From: Otis tarda
Lineage: Eukaryota > Chordata > Aves > Otidiformes > Otididae
DNA length: 64,000 nt
Direction of reading: 5' to 3'
NCBI GenBank assembly: GCA_026413225.1
Contig: JAPMTP010000076.1
Location: forward strand, 1 to 64,000
Every line of letters begins with the position of its first letter. The stretch's first letter is position 1. Positions 39,601 to 53,340 of this stretch are shown here, one piece after another. The position numbers were made by a program, and so were the translations under genes. The notes below the pieces were generated by a model. It was given only the letters and a program-made list of their open reading frames with translations, was not told where the DNA came from and searched no databases.

Positions 39601-42600
39601 ACATTGGCAGCGCACCTACAGCAGCACAGACATTGGGGCTCCGGCCTTTCCCTGACGAACAGGGCTTCGACGTATACCACGAGCTGCACATTGGAGCTCA
39701 CTGAAAAAAAAACTCGAAAAATCACGAACGTCGGACCATTGCTCTCACACCAGAAGTGCCAGCCACTCAAGCTCTTGCTGCTCCTCAGCGGCCATTGGCA
39801 GCGCACCTTCCGCAGCACAGACATTAGGGCTCCGGGGTTTCCCTGATGAACAGGGCTTCGACGTATACCACCAGCTGCAACATGGAGCTCACTGAAAAAA
39901 ACCCCGAAAAATCACAAACGTCGGACGATTGCTCCCACACCAAAAGTGCCAGCCACTCAAGCTCTTGCTGCTCCTCAGCGGACATTGGCAGTGCACCTAC
40001 CGCACCACAGACATTGGGGCTCCGGTATTTCCCTGACGAACAGGGCTTCGACGTATACCACGAGCTGCACAGGGGCGCCCCCTGAAAAAAAACCCCGAAA
40101 GTTCACGAACGTCGGACGATTGCTCCCACACCAAAAGTGCCAGCCACTCAAGCTCTTGCTGCTCCTCAGCGGCCACTGGCAGTGCACCTACAGCAGCACA
40201 GACATTGGGGCTCCGGGCTTTCCCTAACGAACAGGGCTTCGACGTTTACCACCAGCTGCACCTGGGCGCCCCGTGAAAAAAAACCCCGAAAGATCACGAA
40301 CGTCGGACGATTGCTCCCACACCAAAAGTGCCAGCCACTCAAGCTCTTTTTGCTCCTCAGCGGCCATTGGCAGCGCACGTACAGCAGCACAGACATTGGG
40401 GCTCCGGGCTTTCCCTGACGAACAGGGCTTAAACGTTTACCACCAGCTGCACGTGGGCGCCCCCTGAAAAAAAACCCCGAGAAATCACGAACGTCGGACC
40501 ATTGCTCCCACACCAAAAGTGCCAGCCACTCAAGCTCTTGCTGCTCCTCAGCGGCCATTGGCAGCGCACCTACAGCAGCACAGACATTGGGGCTCCAGGC
40601 TTTCCATGACGAACAGGGCTTCGACGTTTACCACCAGCTGCACCTGGGCGCCCACTGAAAATAACCCTGAAAAATCACGAACATTGGACCATTGCTCCCA
40701 CACCAAAAGTGCCAGCCACTCAAGCTCTTGCTGCTCCTCAGTGGCCAATGGCAGTCCACGTACCGCACCAGAGACATTGAGGCTCCGGGCTTTCCCTGAC
40801 GAACAGGGCTTTGACATTTATCACCAGCTGCACGTGGGCGCTCCCTGAATAAAAAACCCCAAAAAATCACAAACGTCGGACGATTGCTCCCACACCAAAA
40901 GTGCCAGCCACTCAAGCTCTTGCTGCTCCTCAGCGGCCATTGGCAGCGCACCTACAGCACCACAGACATTGGGGCTCCGGGCTTTCCCTGACGAACAGGG
41001 CTTTGACATTTACCACCAGCAACACGTTGGCTCCCCATGAAAAAAAACTCCGAGAAAACACGAACGTCGGACCATTGCTCCCACACCAAAAGTGCCAGCC
41101 ACTCAATCTCTTGCTGCTCCTCAGCGGCCATTGGCAGCGCACCTACAGCAGCACAGACATTGGGGCTCCAGGCTTTCCATGAGGAACAGGACTTTGACGT
41201 TTACCACCAGCTGCACGTGGGCGCTCCCCGAAAAAAAACCACAAAAAATCACGAACATCGGACGATTGCTCCCACACCAAAAGTGCCAGCCACTCAAGCT
41301 CTTGCTGCTCCTCAGCGGCCATTGGCAGCACACCTATAGCAGCACAGACATTGGGGCTCCGGGTTTTCCCTTACGAACAGGGCTTCGACATTTACCACCA
41401 GCTGCACCGGGGCACTCAGTAAAAAAAAAACTCGAAAAATCACGAACGTCGGACCATTGCTCTCACACCAAAAGTGCCAGCCACTCAAGCTCTTGCTGCT
41501 CCTCAGCGGCCATTGGTAGTGCACCTACAGCAGCATAGACATTGGGGCTCCGGGCTTTCCCTGACGAACAGGGCTTCGACGTATACCACCAGCTGCATGT
41601 GGGCGCCGCCTGAAAAAAAATTCCGAAAAATCATGAACGTTGGACCATTGCTCCCACACCAAAGGGGCACACACTCAAGCTCTTGCTGCTCCTCAGCGGT
41701 CATTGGCAGTGCACCTACAGCAGCACAGACATTGGGGCTCCGGGCTTTCCCTGACGAACAGGGCTTCGACGTTTACCACCAGATGCACCTGGGCGCTCAC
41801 TGAAAAAAACCCCAAAAAATCACGAACGTCAGACGATTGCTCCCACACCAAAAGTGCCAGCCACTCAAGATCTTGCTGCTCCTCAGCGGCCATTGGCAGC
41901 GCACCTACAGCAGCACAGACATTGGGGCTCCGGGCTTACTCTGACGAACAGGGCTTCGACGTTTACCACCAGCTGCACGTGGGCACCCCCTGAAAATGAA
42001 CCCCAAAAATCACAAACGTCGGACGATTACTCCCACAACAGAAGTGCCAGCCACTCAAGCTCTTGCTGCTCCTCAGCGGCCATTGGCAGTGCACCTACAG
42101 CAGCACAGACATTGGGGCTCCGGGCTTTCCCTGACGAACAGGGCTTCGAAGTTTACCACCAGCTGCACGAGGGAGCCCCCTGAAAAAAACCCCCGAAAAA
42201 TCCCGAACCTTGGATGATTGCTCCCACACGAAAAGTGCCACACACTCAAGCTCTTGCTGCCCCTCAGCGGCCATTGGCAGTGCACCTACAGCAGCACAGA
42301 CATTGGGGCTCCAGGCTCTCCATGACGAACAGGGCTTCGACTTTTACCACCAGCTGCACCAGGGCGTCCCCTGAAAATAACCCTGAAGAATCTCGAACGT
42401 CGGACGATTGCTCCACACCAAAAGTGCCAGCCACTCAAGCTCTTGCTGCTCCTCAACGGTCACTGGCAGCGCACCTACAGCAGCACAGACATTGGGGCTC
42501 CGGGCTTTCCCTCACGAACAGGGCTTCGATGTTTACCACCAGCTGCACCAGGGCGCTCCCTGAAAAAAACCCCAAAAAATTCCAAACGTCAGACGATTGC

Positions 42601-45600
42601 TCCCACACCAAAAGTGCCAGCCACTCAAGCTCTTGCTGCTCCTCAGCGGCCATTGGTAGCGCACCTACAGCAGCACAGACATTGGGGCTCCGGGCTTTCC
42701 CTGACGAACAGGGCTCCGTCGTTTACCACCAGCAACACGTGGGCGAGCCCTGAAAAAAAACCCCGAGAAATCACGAACGTCGGACGATTGCTCCCACACC
42801 AAAAGTGCCAGCCACTCAAGCTCTTGCTGCTCCTCAGCGGCCGTTGGCAGCGCACCTACAGCAGCAGAGACATTGGGGCTCCGGGCTTTCCCTGACAAAC
42901 AGGGCTTCGATGTTTACCACCAGCTGCACCAGGGCGTCTCCTGAAAATAACCCTGAAGAATCACGAACGTCGGACCATTGCTCCACACCAAAAGTGCCAG
43001 CCACTCAAGCTCTTGCTGCTCCTCAGCGGTCACTGGCAGCGCACCTACAGCAGCACAGACTTTGGGGATCCGGGCTATCCCTGACGAACAGGGCTTCGAC
43101 GTTCACCACCAGCTGCACGTTGGAGCTCACTGAAAAAAAAACTCGAAAAATCACGAACGTCGGACGATTGCTCCCACACCAAAAGTGCCAGCTACTCAAG
43201 CTCTTGCTGCTCCTCAGCGGCCATTGGCAGTGCACCTACCGCAGCACAGACATTGGGGCTCAGGCCTTTCCCTGACGAACAGGGCTTCAACGTATACCAC
43301 CAGCTGCACCTGGGCGCTCCCTGAAAAAAAAACTCGAAAAATCACGAACGTCGGACCATTGCTCTCACACCAAAAGTGCCAGCCACTCAAGCTCTTGCTG
43401 CTCCTCAGCGGCCATTGGCAGTACACCTACCGCACCACAAACATTGGGGCTCCGGTATTTCCCTGACGAATAGGGCTTCGACGTATACCACCAGCTGTAC
43501 CGGGGCGCTCCCTGAAAAAAACCCCCGAAAAATCCCGAACCTTGGATGATTGCTCCCAGACGAAAAGTGCCAGCCACTCAAGCTCTTGCTGCCCCTCAGC
43601 GGCCATTGACTGTCCACCTACCGCACCACAGACATTGGGGCTCCGGTATTTCCCTGACAAACAGGGCTTCGACGTATACCACCAGCTGCACCTGGGCGCC
43701 CCCTGAAAAAAAAACACCAAAAATCACGAACGTCGGACGATTACTCCCACAACAGAAGTGCCAGCCACTCAAGCTCTTGCTGCTCCTCAGCGGCCATTGG
43801 CAGCGCACCTACAGCAGCATAGACATTGGGGCTCCGGGCTTTCCCTGACGAACAGGGCTTCGAAGTTTACCACCAGCTGCATGAGGGCCCCCCCTGAAAA
43901 AAACCCCCGAAAAATCCCGAACCTTGGATGATTGCTCCCACACGAAAAGTGCCACACACTCAAGCTCTTGCTGCCCCTCAGCGGCCATTGGCAGTGCACC
44001 TATAGCAGCAGAGACATTGGGGCTCCGGACTTTCCCTGACGAACAGGGCTTCGACATTTACCACCGTCTACACGTCGGCGCCCACTGAAAACAACCCCGA
44101 ATAATCACGAACGTCGGACGAATGCTCCCACTCCAAAAGTGCCAGCCACTCAAGCTCTTGCTGCTCCTCAGCGGCCATTGGCAGCGCACCTACAGCAGCA
44201 CAGACATTGGGGCTCCAGGCTTTCCATGACGAACAGGGCTTCGACGTTTACCACCAGATGCACGTGGGCGCTCCCCGAAAAAAAAACCACAAAAAATCAC
44301 GAACGTCGGACGATTGCTCCCACACCAAAAGTGCCAGCCACTCAAGCTCTTGCTGCTCCTCAGCGGCCATTGGCAGCGCACCTATAGCAGCATAGACATT
44401 GGGGCTCCAGGCTTTCCCTGACGAACAGGGCTTAAAAGTTTACCACCAGCTGCACGTGGGCGCCCCCTGAAAAAAAACCCCGAGAAGTCACGAACGTCGG
44501 ACCATTGCTCCCACACCAAAAGGGCCAGCCACTCAATCTCTTGCTGCTCCTCAGCGGCCATTGGCAGCGCACCTACAGCAGCACAGACATTGGGGCTCCA
44601 GGCTTTCCATGACGAACAGGGCTTCGACGTTTACCACCAGCTGCACCTGGGCGCCCACTGAAAATAACCCTGAAAAATCACGAACGTTGGACCATTACTC
44701 CCACACCAAAAGTGCCAGCCACTCAAGCTCTTGCTGCTCCTCAGTGGACATTGGCAGTCCACGTACCGCACCAGAGACATTGAGGCTCCGGGCTTTCCCT
44801 GACGAACAGGGCTTCGACATTTATCACCAGCTGCACGTGGGCGCTCCCTGAATAAAAAACCCCAAAACATCACAAACGTCGGACGATTGCTCCCACACCA
44901 AAAGTGCCAGCCACTCAAGATCTTGCTTCTCCTCAGCGGCCATTGGCAGCGCACCTACAGCACCACAGACATTGGGGCTCCGGGCTTTCTCTGACGAACA
45001 GGGCTTCGATGTTTACCACCAGCTGCATATGGGCGCCCCTGAAAAAAACCTGAAAAATCACGAACGTCGGACGATTGCTCCCACACCAAAAGTGCCAGCC
45101 ACTCAAGCTCTTGCTGCCCCTCAGCGGCCATTGCTAGCGCACGTACAGCAGCACAGAAATTGAGGCTCCAGGCTTTCCCTGACGAACAGGGCTTCCACGT
45201 TTACCACCAGCTGCACCTGGGCGCTCCCGGAAAAAAAAAAAACCCCGAAAAATCACGAACGTCGAACGATTGCTCCCACACCAAAAGTGCCAGGCACTCA
45301 AGCTCTTGCTGCTCCTCAGCGGCCATTGGCAGCGCACCTACAGCAGCACAGACATTGGGGCTCCGGGCTTTCCCTGACGAACAGGGCTTTGACGTTTACC
45401 ACCAGCTGCAAGTGGGCCACCCCTGAAAAAACCGAAAAATCATGAACGTTGGACGATTGCTCCCACACCAAAAGTGCCAGCCACTCAAGCTCTTGCTGCT
45501 CCTCAGCGGCCATTGGCAGCGCACCTACAGCACCACAGACATTGGGGCTCCAGGCTTTCCCTGACGAACAGGGCTTTGACATTTACCACCAGCAACACGT

Positions 45601-47860
45601 TGGCTCCCCATGAAAAAAACTCCGAGAAATCACGAACGTCGGACCATTGCTCCCACACCAAAAGTGCCAGACACTCAAGCTCTTGCTGCTCCTCAGCGGC
45701 CATTGGCAGCGCACCTACAGCAGCACAGACATTGGGGCTCCAGGCTTTCCATGACGAACAGGGCTTTGACGTTTACCACCAGCTGCACGTGGGCGCTCCC
45801 CCGAAAAAAAACCACAAAAAATCACGAACGTCGGACGATTGCTCCCACACCAAAAGTGCCAGCCACTCAAGCTCTTGCTGCACCTCAGCGGCCATTGGCA
45901 GCGCACCTATAGCAGCACAGACATTGGGGCTCCGGGTTTTCCCTGACGAACAGGGCTTCGACATTTACCACCAGCTGCACCGGGGCGCTCCCTGAAAAAA
46001 AAACTCGAAAAATCACGAACGTCGGACCATTGCTCCCACACCAAAAGTGCCAGCCACTCAAGCTCTTGCTGCTCCTCAGCGGCCATTGGCAGTGCACCTA
46101 GAGCAGCATAGACATTGGGGCTCCGGGCTTTCCCTGACGAACAGGGCTTCGACGTATACCACCAGCTGCACCTGGGCGCCCCCTGAAAAAAAACACCAAA
46201 AAATCACGAACGTCGGACGATTACTCCCACAACAGAAGTGCCAGCCACTCAAGCTCTTTATGCTCCTCAGCGGCCATTGGCAGCACACCTACAGCAGCAT
46301 AGACATTGGGGCTCCGGGCTTTCCCTGACGAACAGGGCTTCGAAGTTTACCACCAGCTGCACGAGGGCCCCCTGAAAAAAACCCCGAAAAATACCGAACC
46401 TTGGATGATTGCTCCCACACGAAAAGTGCCACACACTCAAGCTCTTGCTGCCCCTCAGCGGCCATTGGCAGTGCACCTACAGCAGCACAGACATTGGGGC
46501 TCCGGGCTTTCCCTGACGAACAGGGCTTCGACGTATACCACGAGCTGCACCTGGGCGCCCCCTGAAAAAAAACCCCGAAAGATCACGAACGTCGGACAAT
46601 TGCTCCCACACCAAAAGTGCCAGCCACTCAAGCTCTTGCTGCTCCTCAGCGGCCATTGGCAGCGCACGTACAGCAGCATAGACATTGGGGCTCCGGGCTT
46701 TCCCTGACGAACAGGGCTTCGACGTATACCACCAGCTGCATGTGGGCGCCCCCTGAAAAAAAATCCCGAAAAATCACGAACGTTGGACCATTGCTCCCAC
46801 ACCAAAGGGGCACACACTCAAGCTCTTGTTGCTCCTCAGCGGTCATTGGCAGTGCACCTACAGCAGCACAGACATTGGGGCTCCGGGCTTTCCCTGACGA
46901 ACAGGGCTTCGACGTTTACCACCAGCTGCACCGGGGCGCTCCCTGAAAATAAACCCCGAAAAATCACGAACGTCGGACCATTGCTCCCACACCAAAAGTG
47001 CCAGACACTCAAGCTCTTGCTGCTCCTCAGCCGCCATTAGCAGCGCACCTACAGCAGCACAGACATTGGGGCTCCGGGCTTTCCCTGACGAACAGGGCTT
47101 CGACGTTTACCACCAGCTGCACGTGGGCGCTCTCGGAAAAAAACCCCGAAAAATCACGAACGTCGGACGATTGCTCCCACACCAGAAGTGCCAGCCACTC
47201 AAGCTCTTGCTGCTCCTCAGCAGCCATTGGCAGCGCACCTACAGCAGCACAGACATTGGGGCTCCGGGCTTTCCCTGACGAACAGGGCTTCGAAGTTTAC
47301 CACCAGCTGCACGAGGGCCCCCCCTGAAAAAAACCCCCGAAAAATCCCGAACCTTGGATGATTGCTCCCACACGAAAAGTGCCACACACTCAAGCTCTTG
47401 CTGCCCCTCAGCGGCCATTGGCAGTGCACCTACAGCAGCACAGACATTGGGGCTCCGGGCTTTCCCTGACGAACAGGGCTTCGACGTATACCACGAGCTG
47501 CACCGGGGCGCCCCCTGAAAAAAAACCCCGAAAGATCACGAACGTCGGACGATTGCTCCCACACCAAAAGTGCCAGCCACTCAAGCTCTTGCTGCTCCTC
47601 AGCGGCCACTGGCAGCGCACCTACAGCAGCACAGACATTGGGGCTCCGGGCTTTCCCTGACAGAACAGGGCTCGACGTTTACCACCAGCTGCACCTGGGT
47701 GCCCCCTGAAAAAAACCCGAAAAATCTCGAACGTCGGACGATTGCTCCCACACCAAAAGTGCCAGCCACTCAAGCTCTTGCTGCCCCTCAGCGGCCATTG
47801 GCAGCGCACCTATAGCAGCAGAGACATTGGGGCTCCGGGCTTTCCCTGACGAACAGGGCT
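39601..47860. repeat. Satellite block carrying unordered precursors of the 12-mer
   Basis: Monomer types that later form the regular 12-mer appear here in irregular order. They include GTCCACGTACCGCACCAGAG with CATTGAGGC near 40755 and 44758, GTTGGCTCCCCATG near 41028 and 45599, GCGCTCCCCG near 41221 and 44268, CCAAAGGGGCACACACTC near 41660 and 46803, and CCATTGCTAGCGCACG near 45128. The stretch 45.16-46.1 kb matches 48.2-49.1 kb at an offset of about 3.05 kb (16 monomers). Monomers with CCCGAACCTTGGATG and GTGCCACACACTC, typical of the 23-39 kb region, are interspersed. Confidence 0.75.
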
Positions 47861-50147
47861 TCGACATTTATCACCAGCTGCACGTGGGCGCTCCCTGAAT
47901 AAAAAACCCCAAAAAATCACAAACGTCGGACGATTGCTCCCACACCAAAAGTGCCAGCCCCTCAAACTCTTTCTGCTCCTCAGCGGCCATTGGCAGCGCA
48001 CCTACAGCACCACAGACATTGGGGCTCCGGGCTTTCTCTGACGAACAGGGCTTCGATGTTTACCACCAGCTGCACGTGGGCGCCCCCTGAAAAAAACCTG
48101 AAAAATCACGAACGTCGGACGATTGCTCCCACACCAAAAGTGCCAGCCACTCAAGCTCTTGCTGCCCCTCAGCGGCCATTGCTAGCGCACGTACAGCAGC
48201 ACAGAAATTGAGGCTCCAGGCTTTCCCTGACGAACAGGGCTTCCACGTTTACCACCAGCTGCACGTGGGCGCTCCCGGAAAAAAAACCCCGAAAAATCAC
48301 GAACGTCGAACGATTGGTCCCACACCAAAAGTGCCAGGCACTCAAGCTCTTGCTGCTCCTCAGCGGCCATTGGCAGCGCACCTACAGCAGCACAGACATT
48401 GGGGCTCCGGGCTTTCCCTGACGAACAGGGCTTTGACGTTTACCACCAGCTGCAAGTGGGCCACCCCTGAAAAAAACCCAAAAAATCATGAACGTTGGAC
48501 GATTGCTCCCACACCAAAAGTGCCAGCCACTCAAGCTCTTGCTGCTCCTCAGCGGCCATTGGCAGCGCACCTACAGCAGCACAGACATTGGGGCTCCAGG
48601 CTTTCCCTGACGAACAGGGCTTTGACATTTACCACCAGCAACACGTTGGCTCCCCATGAAAAAAAACTCCGAGAAATCACGAACGTCGGACCATTGCTCC
48701 CACACCAAAAGTGCCAGCCACTCAATCTCTTGCTGCTCCTCAGCGGCCATTGGCAGCGCACCTACAGCAGCACAGACATTGGGGCTCCAGGCTTTCCATG
48801 ACGAACAGGGCTTTGACGTTTACCACCAGCTGCACGTGGGCGCTCCCCGAAAAAAAACCACAAAAAATCACGAACGTCGGACGATTGCTCCCACACCAAA
48901 AGTGCCAGCCACTCAAGCTCTTGCTGCTCCTCAGCGGCCATTGGCAGCGCACCTATAGCAGCACAGACATTGGGGCTCCGGGTTTTCCCTGACGAACAGG
49001 GCTTCGACATTTACCACCAGCTGCACCGGGGCGCTCCCTGAAAAAAAAACTCGAAAAATCACGAACGTCGGACCATTGCTCCCACACCAAAAGTGCCAGC
49101 CACTCAAGCTCTTGCTGCTCCTCAGCGGCCATTGGCAGTGCACCTACAGCACCACAGACATTGGGGCTCCGGGCTTTCCCTGACGAACAGGGCTTCGACG
49201 TATACCACCAGCTGCATGTGGGCGCCCCCTGAAAAAAAATCCCGAAAAATCACGAACGTTGGACCATTGCTCGCACACCAAAGGGGCACACACTCAAGCT
49301 CTTGCTGCTCCTCAGCGGTCATTGGCAGTGCACCTACAGCAGCACAGACATTGGGCCTCCGGGCTTTCCCTGACGAACAGGGCTTCGACGTTTACCACCA
49401 GCTGCACCGGGGCGCTCCCTGAAAAAAAACCCCGAAAAATCACGAACGTCGGACCATTGCTCCCACACCAAAAGTGCCAGCCACTCAAGCTCTTGCTGCT
49501 CCTCAGCGGCCATTGGCAGCGCACCTACAGCAGCACAGACATTGGGGCTCCAGGCTTTCCATGACGAACAGGGCTTCGACGTTTACCACCAGATGCACGT
49601 GGGCGCTCCCCGAAAAAAAACCACAAAAAATCACGAACGTCGGACGATTGCTCCCACACCAAAAGTGCCAGCCACTCAAGCTCTTGCTGCTCCTCAGCGG
49701 CCATTGGCAGCGCACCTATAGCAGCACAGACATTGGGGCTCCAGGCTTTCCCTGACGAACAGGGCTTAAACGTTTACCACCAGCTGCACGTGGGCGCCCC
49801 CTGAAAAAAAACCCCGAAAAATCACGAACGTCGGACCATTGCTCCCACACCAAAAGGGCCAGCCACTCAATCTCTTGCTGCTCCTCAGCGGCCATTGGCA
49901 GCGCACCTACAGCAGCACAGACATTGGGGCTCCAGGCTTTCCATGATGAACAGGGCTTCGACGTTTACCACCAGCTGCACCTGGGCGCCCACTGAAAATA
50001 ACCCTGAAAAATCACGAACGTTGGACCATTACTCCCACACCAAAAGTGCCAGCCACTCAAGCTCTTGCTGCTCCTCAGTGGCCATTGGCAGTCCACGTAC
50101 CGCACCAGAGACATTGAGGCTCCGGGCTTTCCCTGACGAACAGGGCT
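47861..50147. repeat. 12-monomer higher-order repeat, copy 1 (2,287 bp)
   Basis: The copy begins at TCGACATTTATCACCAGC and runs through twelve distinguishable monomers. These include a CCATTGCTAGCGCACG monomer, a GCAAGTGGGCCACCC monomer, a GTTGGCTCCCCATG monomer, a GCGCTCCCCG monomer, a CCAAAGGGGCACACACTC monomer and a GTCCACGTACCGCACC monomer. The next copy starts exactly 2,287 bp later, or 12 x 190.6 bp. The two copies differ at few sites, mainly A-tract lengths, plus isolated changes such as CAAACTC versus CAAGCTC near 47957. This is the clearest higher-order repeat in the window. Confidence 0.9.
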
Positions 50148-52432
50148 TCGACATTTATGACCAGCTGCACGTGGGCGCTCCCTGAATAAAAAACCCCAAA
50201 AAATCACAAACGTCGGACGATTGCTCCCACACCAATAGTGCCAGCCCCTCAAGCTCTTTCTGCTCCTCAGCGGCCATTGGCAGCGCACCTACAGCACCAC
50301 AGACATTGGGGCTCCGGGCTTTCTCTGACGAACAGGGCTTCGATGTTTACCACCAGCTGCACGTGGGCGCCCCCTGAAAAAAACCTGAAAAATCACGAAC
50401 GTCGGACGATTGCTCCCACACCAAAAGTGCCAGCCACTCAAGCTCTTGCTGCCCCTCAGCGGCCATTGCTAGCGCACGTACAGCAGCACAGAAATTGAGG
50501 CTCCAGGCTTTCCCTGACGAACAGGGCTTCCACGTTTACCACCAGCTGCACGTGGGCGCTCCCGGAAAAAAAACCCCGAAAAATCACGAACGTCGAACGA
50601 TTGGTCCCACACCAAAAGTGCCAGGCACTCAAGCTCTTGCTGCTCCTCAGCGGCCATTGGCAGCGCACCTACAGCAGCACAGACATTGGGGCTCCGGGCT
50701 TTCCCTGACGAACAGGGCTTTGACGTTTACCACCAGCTGCAAGTGGGCCACCCCTGAAAAAACCCAAAAAATCATGAACGTTGGACGATTGCTCCCACAC
50801 CAAAAGTGCCAGCCACTCAAGCTCTTGCTGCTCCTCAGCGGCCATTGGCAGCGCACCTACAGCAGCACAGACATTGGGGCTCCAGGCTTTCCCTGACGAA
50901 CAGGGCTTTGACATTTACCACCAGCAACACGTTGGCTCCCCATGAAAAAAACTCCGAGAAATCACGAACGTCGGACCATTGCTCCCACACCAAAAGTGCC
51001 AGCCACTCAATCTCTTGCTGCTCCTCAGCGGCCATTGGCAGCGCACCTACAGCAGCACAGACATTGGGGCTCCAGGCTTTCCATGACGAACAGGGCTTTG
51101 ACGTTTACCACCAGCTGCACGTGGGCGCTCCCCGAAAAAAACCACAAAAAATCACGAACGTCGGACGATTGCTCCCACACCAAAAGTGCCAGCCACTCAA
51201 GCTCTTGCTGCTCCTCAGCGGCCATTGGCAGCGCACCTATAGCAGCACAGACATTGGGGCTCCGGGTTTTCCCTGACGAACAGGGCTTCGACATTTACCA
51301 CCAGCTGCACCGGGGCGCTCCCTGAAAAAAAAAAAACTCGAAAAATCACGAACGTCGGACCATTGCTCCCACACCAAAAGTGCCAGCCACTCAAGCTCTT
51401 GCTGCTCCTCAGCGGCCATTGGCAGTGCACCTACAGCACCACAGACATTGGGGCTCCGGGCTTTCCCTGACGAACAGGGCTTCGACGTATACCACCAGCT
51501 GCATGTGGGCGCCCCCTGAAAAAAATCCCGAAAAATCACGAACGTTGGACCATTGCTCGCACACCAAAGGGGCACACACTCAAGCTCTTGCTGCTCCTCA
51601 GCGGTCATTGGCAGTGCACCTACAGCAGCACAGACATTGGGCCTCCGGGCTTTCCCTGACGAACAGGGCTTCGACGTTTACCACCAGCTGCACCGGGGCG
51701 CTCCCTGAAAAAAAACCCCGAAAAATCACGAACGTCGGACCATTGCTCCCACACCAAAAGTGCCAGCCACTCAAGCTCTTGCTGCTCCTCAGCGGCCATT
51801 GGCAGCGCACCTACAGCAGCACAGACATTGGGGCTCCAGGCTTTCCATGACGAACAGGGCTTCGACGTTTACCACCAGATGCACGTGGGCGCTCCCCGAA
51901 AAAAAACCACAAAAAATCACGAACGTCGGACGATTGCTCCCACACCAAAAGTGCCAGCCACTCAAGCTCTTGCTGCTCCTCAGCGGCCATTGGCAGCGCA
52001 CCTATAGCAGCACAGACATTGGGGCTCCAGGCTTTCCCTGACGAACAGGGCTTAAACGTTTACCACCAGCTGCACGTGGGCGCCCCCTGAAAAAACACCC
52101 CGAGAAATCACGAACGTCGGACCATTGCTCCCACACCAAAAGTGCCAGCCACTCAATCTCTTGCTGCTCCTCAGCGGCCATTGGCAGCGCACCTACAGCA
52201 GCACAGACATTGGGGCTCCAGGCTTTCCATGACGAACAGGGCTTCGACGTTTACCACCAGCTGCACCTGGGCGCCCACTGAAAATAACCCTGAAAAATCA
52301 CGAACGTTGGACCATTACTCCCACACCAAAAGTGCCAGCCACTCAAGCTCTTGCTGCTCTTCAGCGGCCATTGGCAGTCCACGTACCGCACCAGAGACAT
52401 TGAGGCTCCGGGCTTTCCCTGTCGAACAGGGC
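50148..52432. repeat. 12-monomer higher-order repeat, copy 2 (2,285 bp)
   Basis: This is a direct tandem repeat of the preceding unit. Diagnostic monomers recur in the same order and spacing: GCTAGCGCACG at about 50470, GGGCCACCC at about 50746, GTTGGCTCCCCATG at about 50932, CCAAAGGGGCACACACTC near 51560, and GTCCACGTACCGCACC near 52376. Differences from copy 1 are mostly A-tract length, for example 12 versus 9 A residues before ACTCG near 51325 and 49039. There are also a few substitutions, such as CACCAATAGTGCC near 50230. Confidence 0.9.
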
Positions 52433-53340
52433 TTCGACATTTATCACCAGCTGCACGTGGGCGCTCCCTGAATAAAAAACCCCAAAAAATCACAAACGTC
52501 GGACGATTGCTCCCACACGAAAAGTGCCAGCCACTCAAGCTCTTGCTGCCCCTCAGCGGCCATTGGCAGCGCACCTACAGCACCACAGACATTGGGGCTC
52601 CGGGCTTTCTCTGACGAACAGGGCTTCGATGTTTACCACCAGCTGCACGTGGGCGCCCCCTGAAAAAAACCTGAAAAATCACGAACGTCGGACGATTGCT
52701 CCCACACCAAAAGTGCCAGCCACTCAAGCTCTTGCTGCCCCTCAGCGGCCATTGCTAGCGCACGTACAGCAGCACAGAAATTGAGGCTCCAGGCTTTCCC
52801 TGACGAACAGGGCTTCCACGTTTACCACCAGCTGCACGTGGGCGCTCCCGGAAAAAAAACCCCGAAAAATCACGAACGTCGAACGATTGCTCCCACACCA
52901 AAAGTGCCAGGCACTCAAGCTCTTGCTGCTCCTCAGCGGCCATTGGCAGCGCACCTACAGCAGCACAGACATTGGGGCTCCGGGCTTTCCCTGACGAACA
53001 GGGCTTTGACGTTTACCACCAGCTGCAAGTGGGCCACCCCTGAAAAAAACCCAAAAAATCATGAACGTTGGACGATTGCTCCCACACCAAAAGTGCCAGC
53101 CACTCAAGCTCTTGCTGCTCCTCAGCGGCCATTGGCAGCGCACCTACAGCACCACAGACATTGGGGCTCCAGGCTTTCCATGACGAACACGGCTTTGACG
53201 TTTACCACCAGCTGCACGTGGGCGCTCCCCGAAAAAAAAACACAAAAAATCACGAACGTCGGACGATTGCTCCCACACCAAAAGTGCCAGCCACTCAAGC
53301 TCTTGCTGCTCCTCAGCGGCCATTGGCAGCGCACCTATAG
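52433..53340. repeat. 12-mer higher-order repeat, truncated copy 3
   Basis: The unit restarts 2,285 bp after copy 2 and follows the same order for about four monomers, through GCTAGCGCACG and GGGCCACCC. Near 53150 it skips the GTTGGCTCCCCATG monomer and continues directly with the GCGCTCCCCG monomer. After about 53340 the order leaves the 12-mer altogether. The third copy has therefore lost one monomer internally and about seven at its end. Confidence 0.85.
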
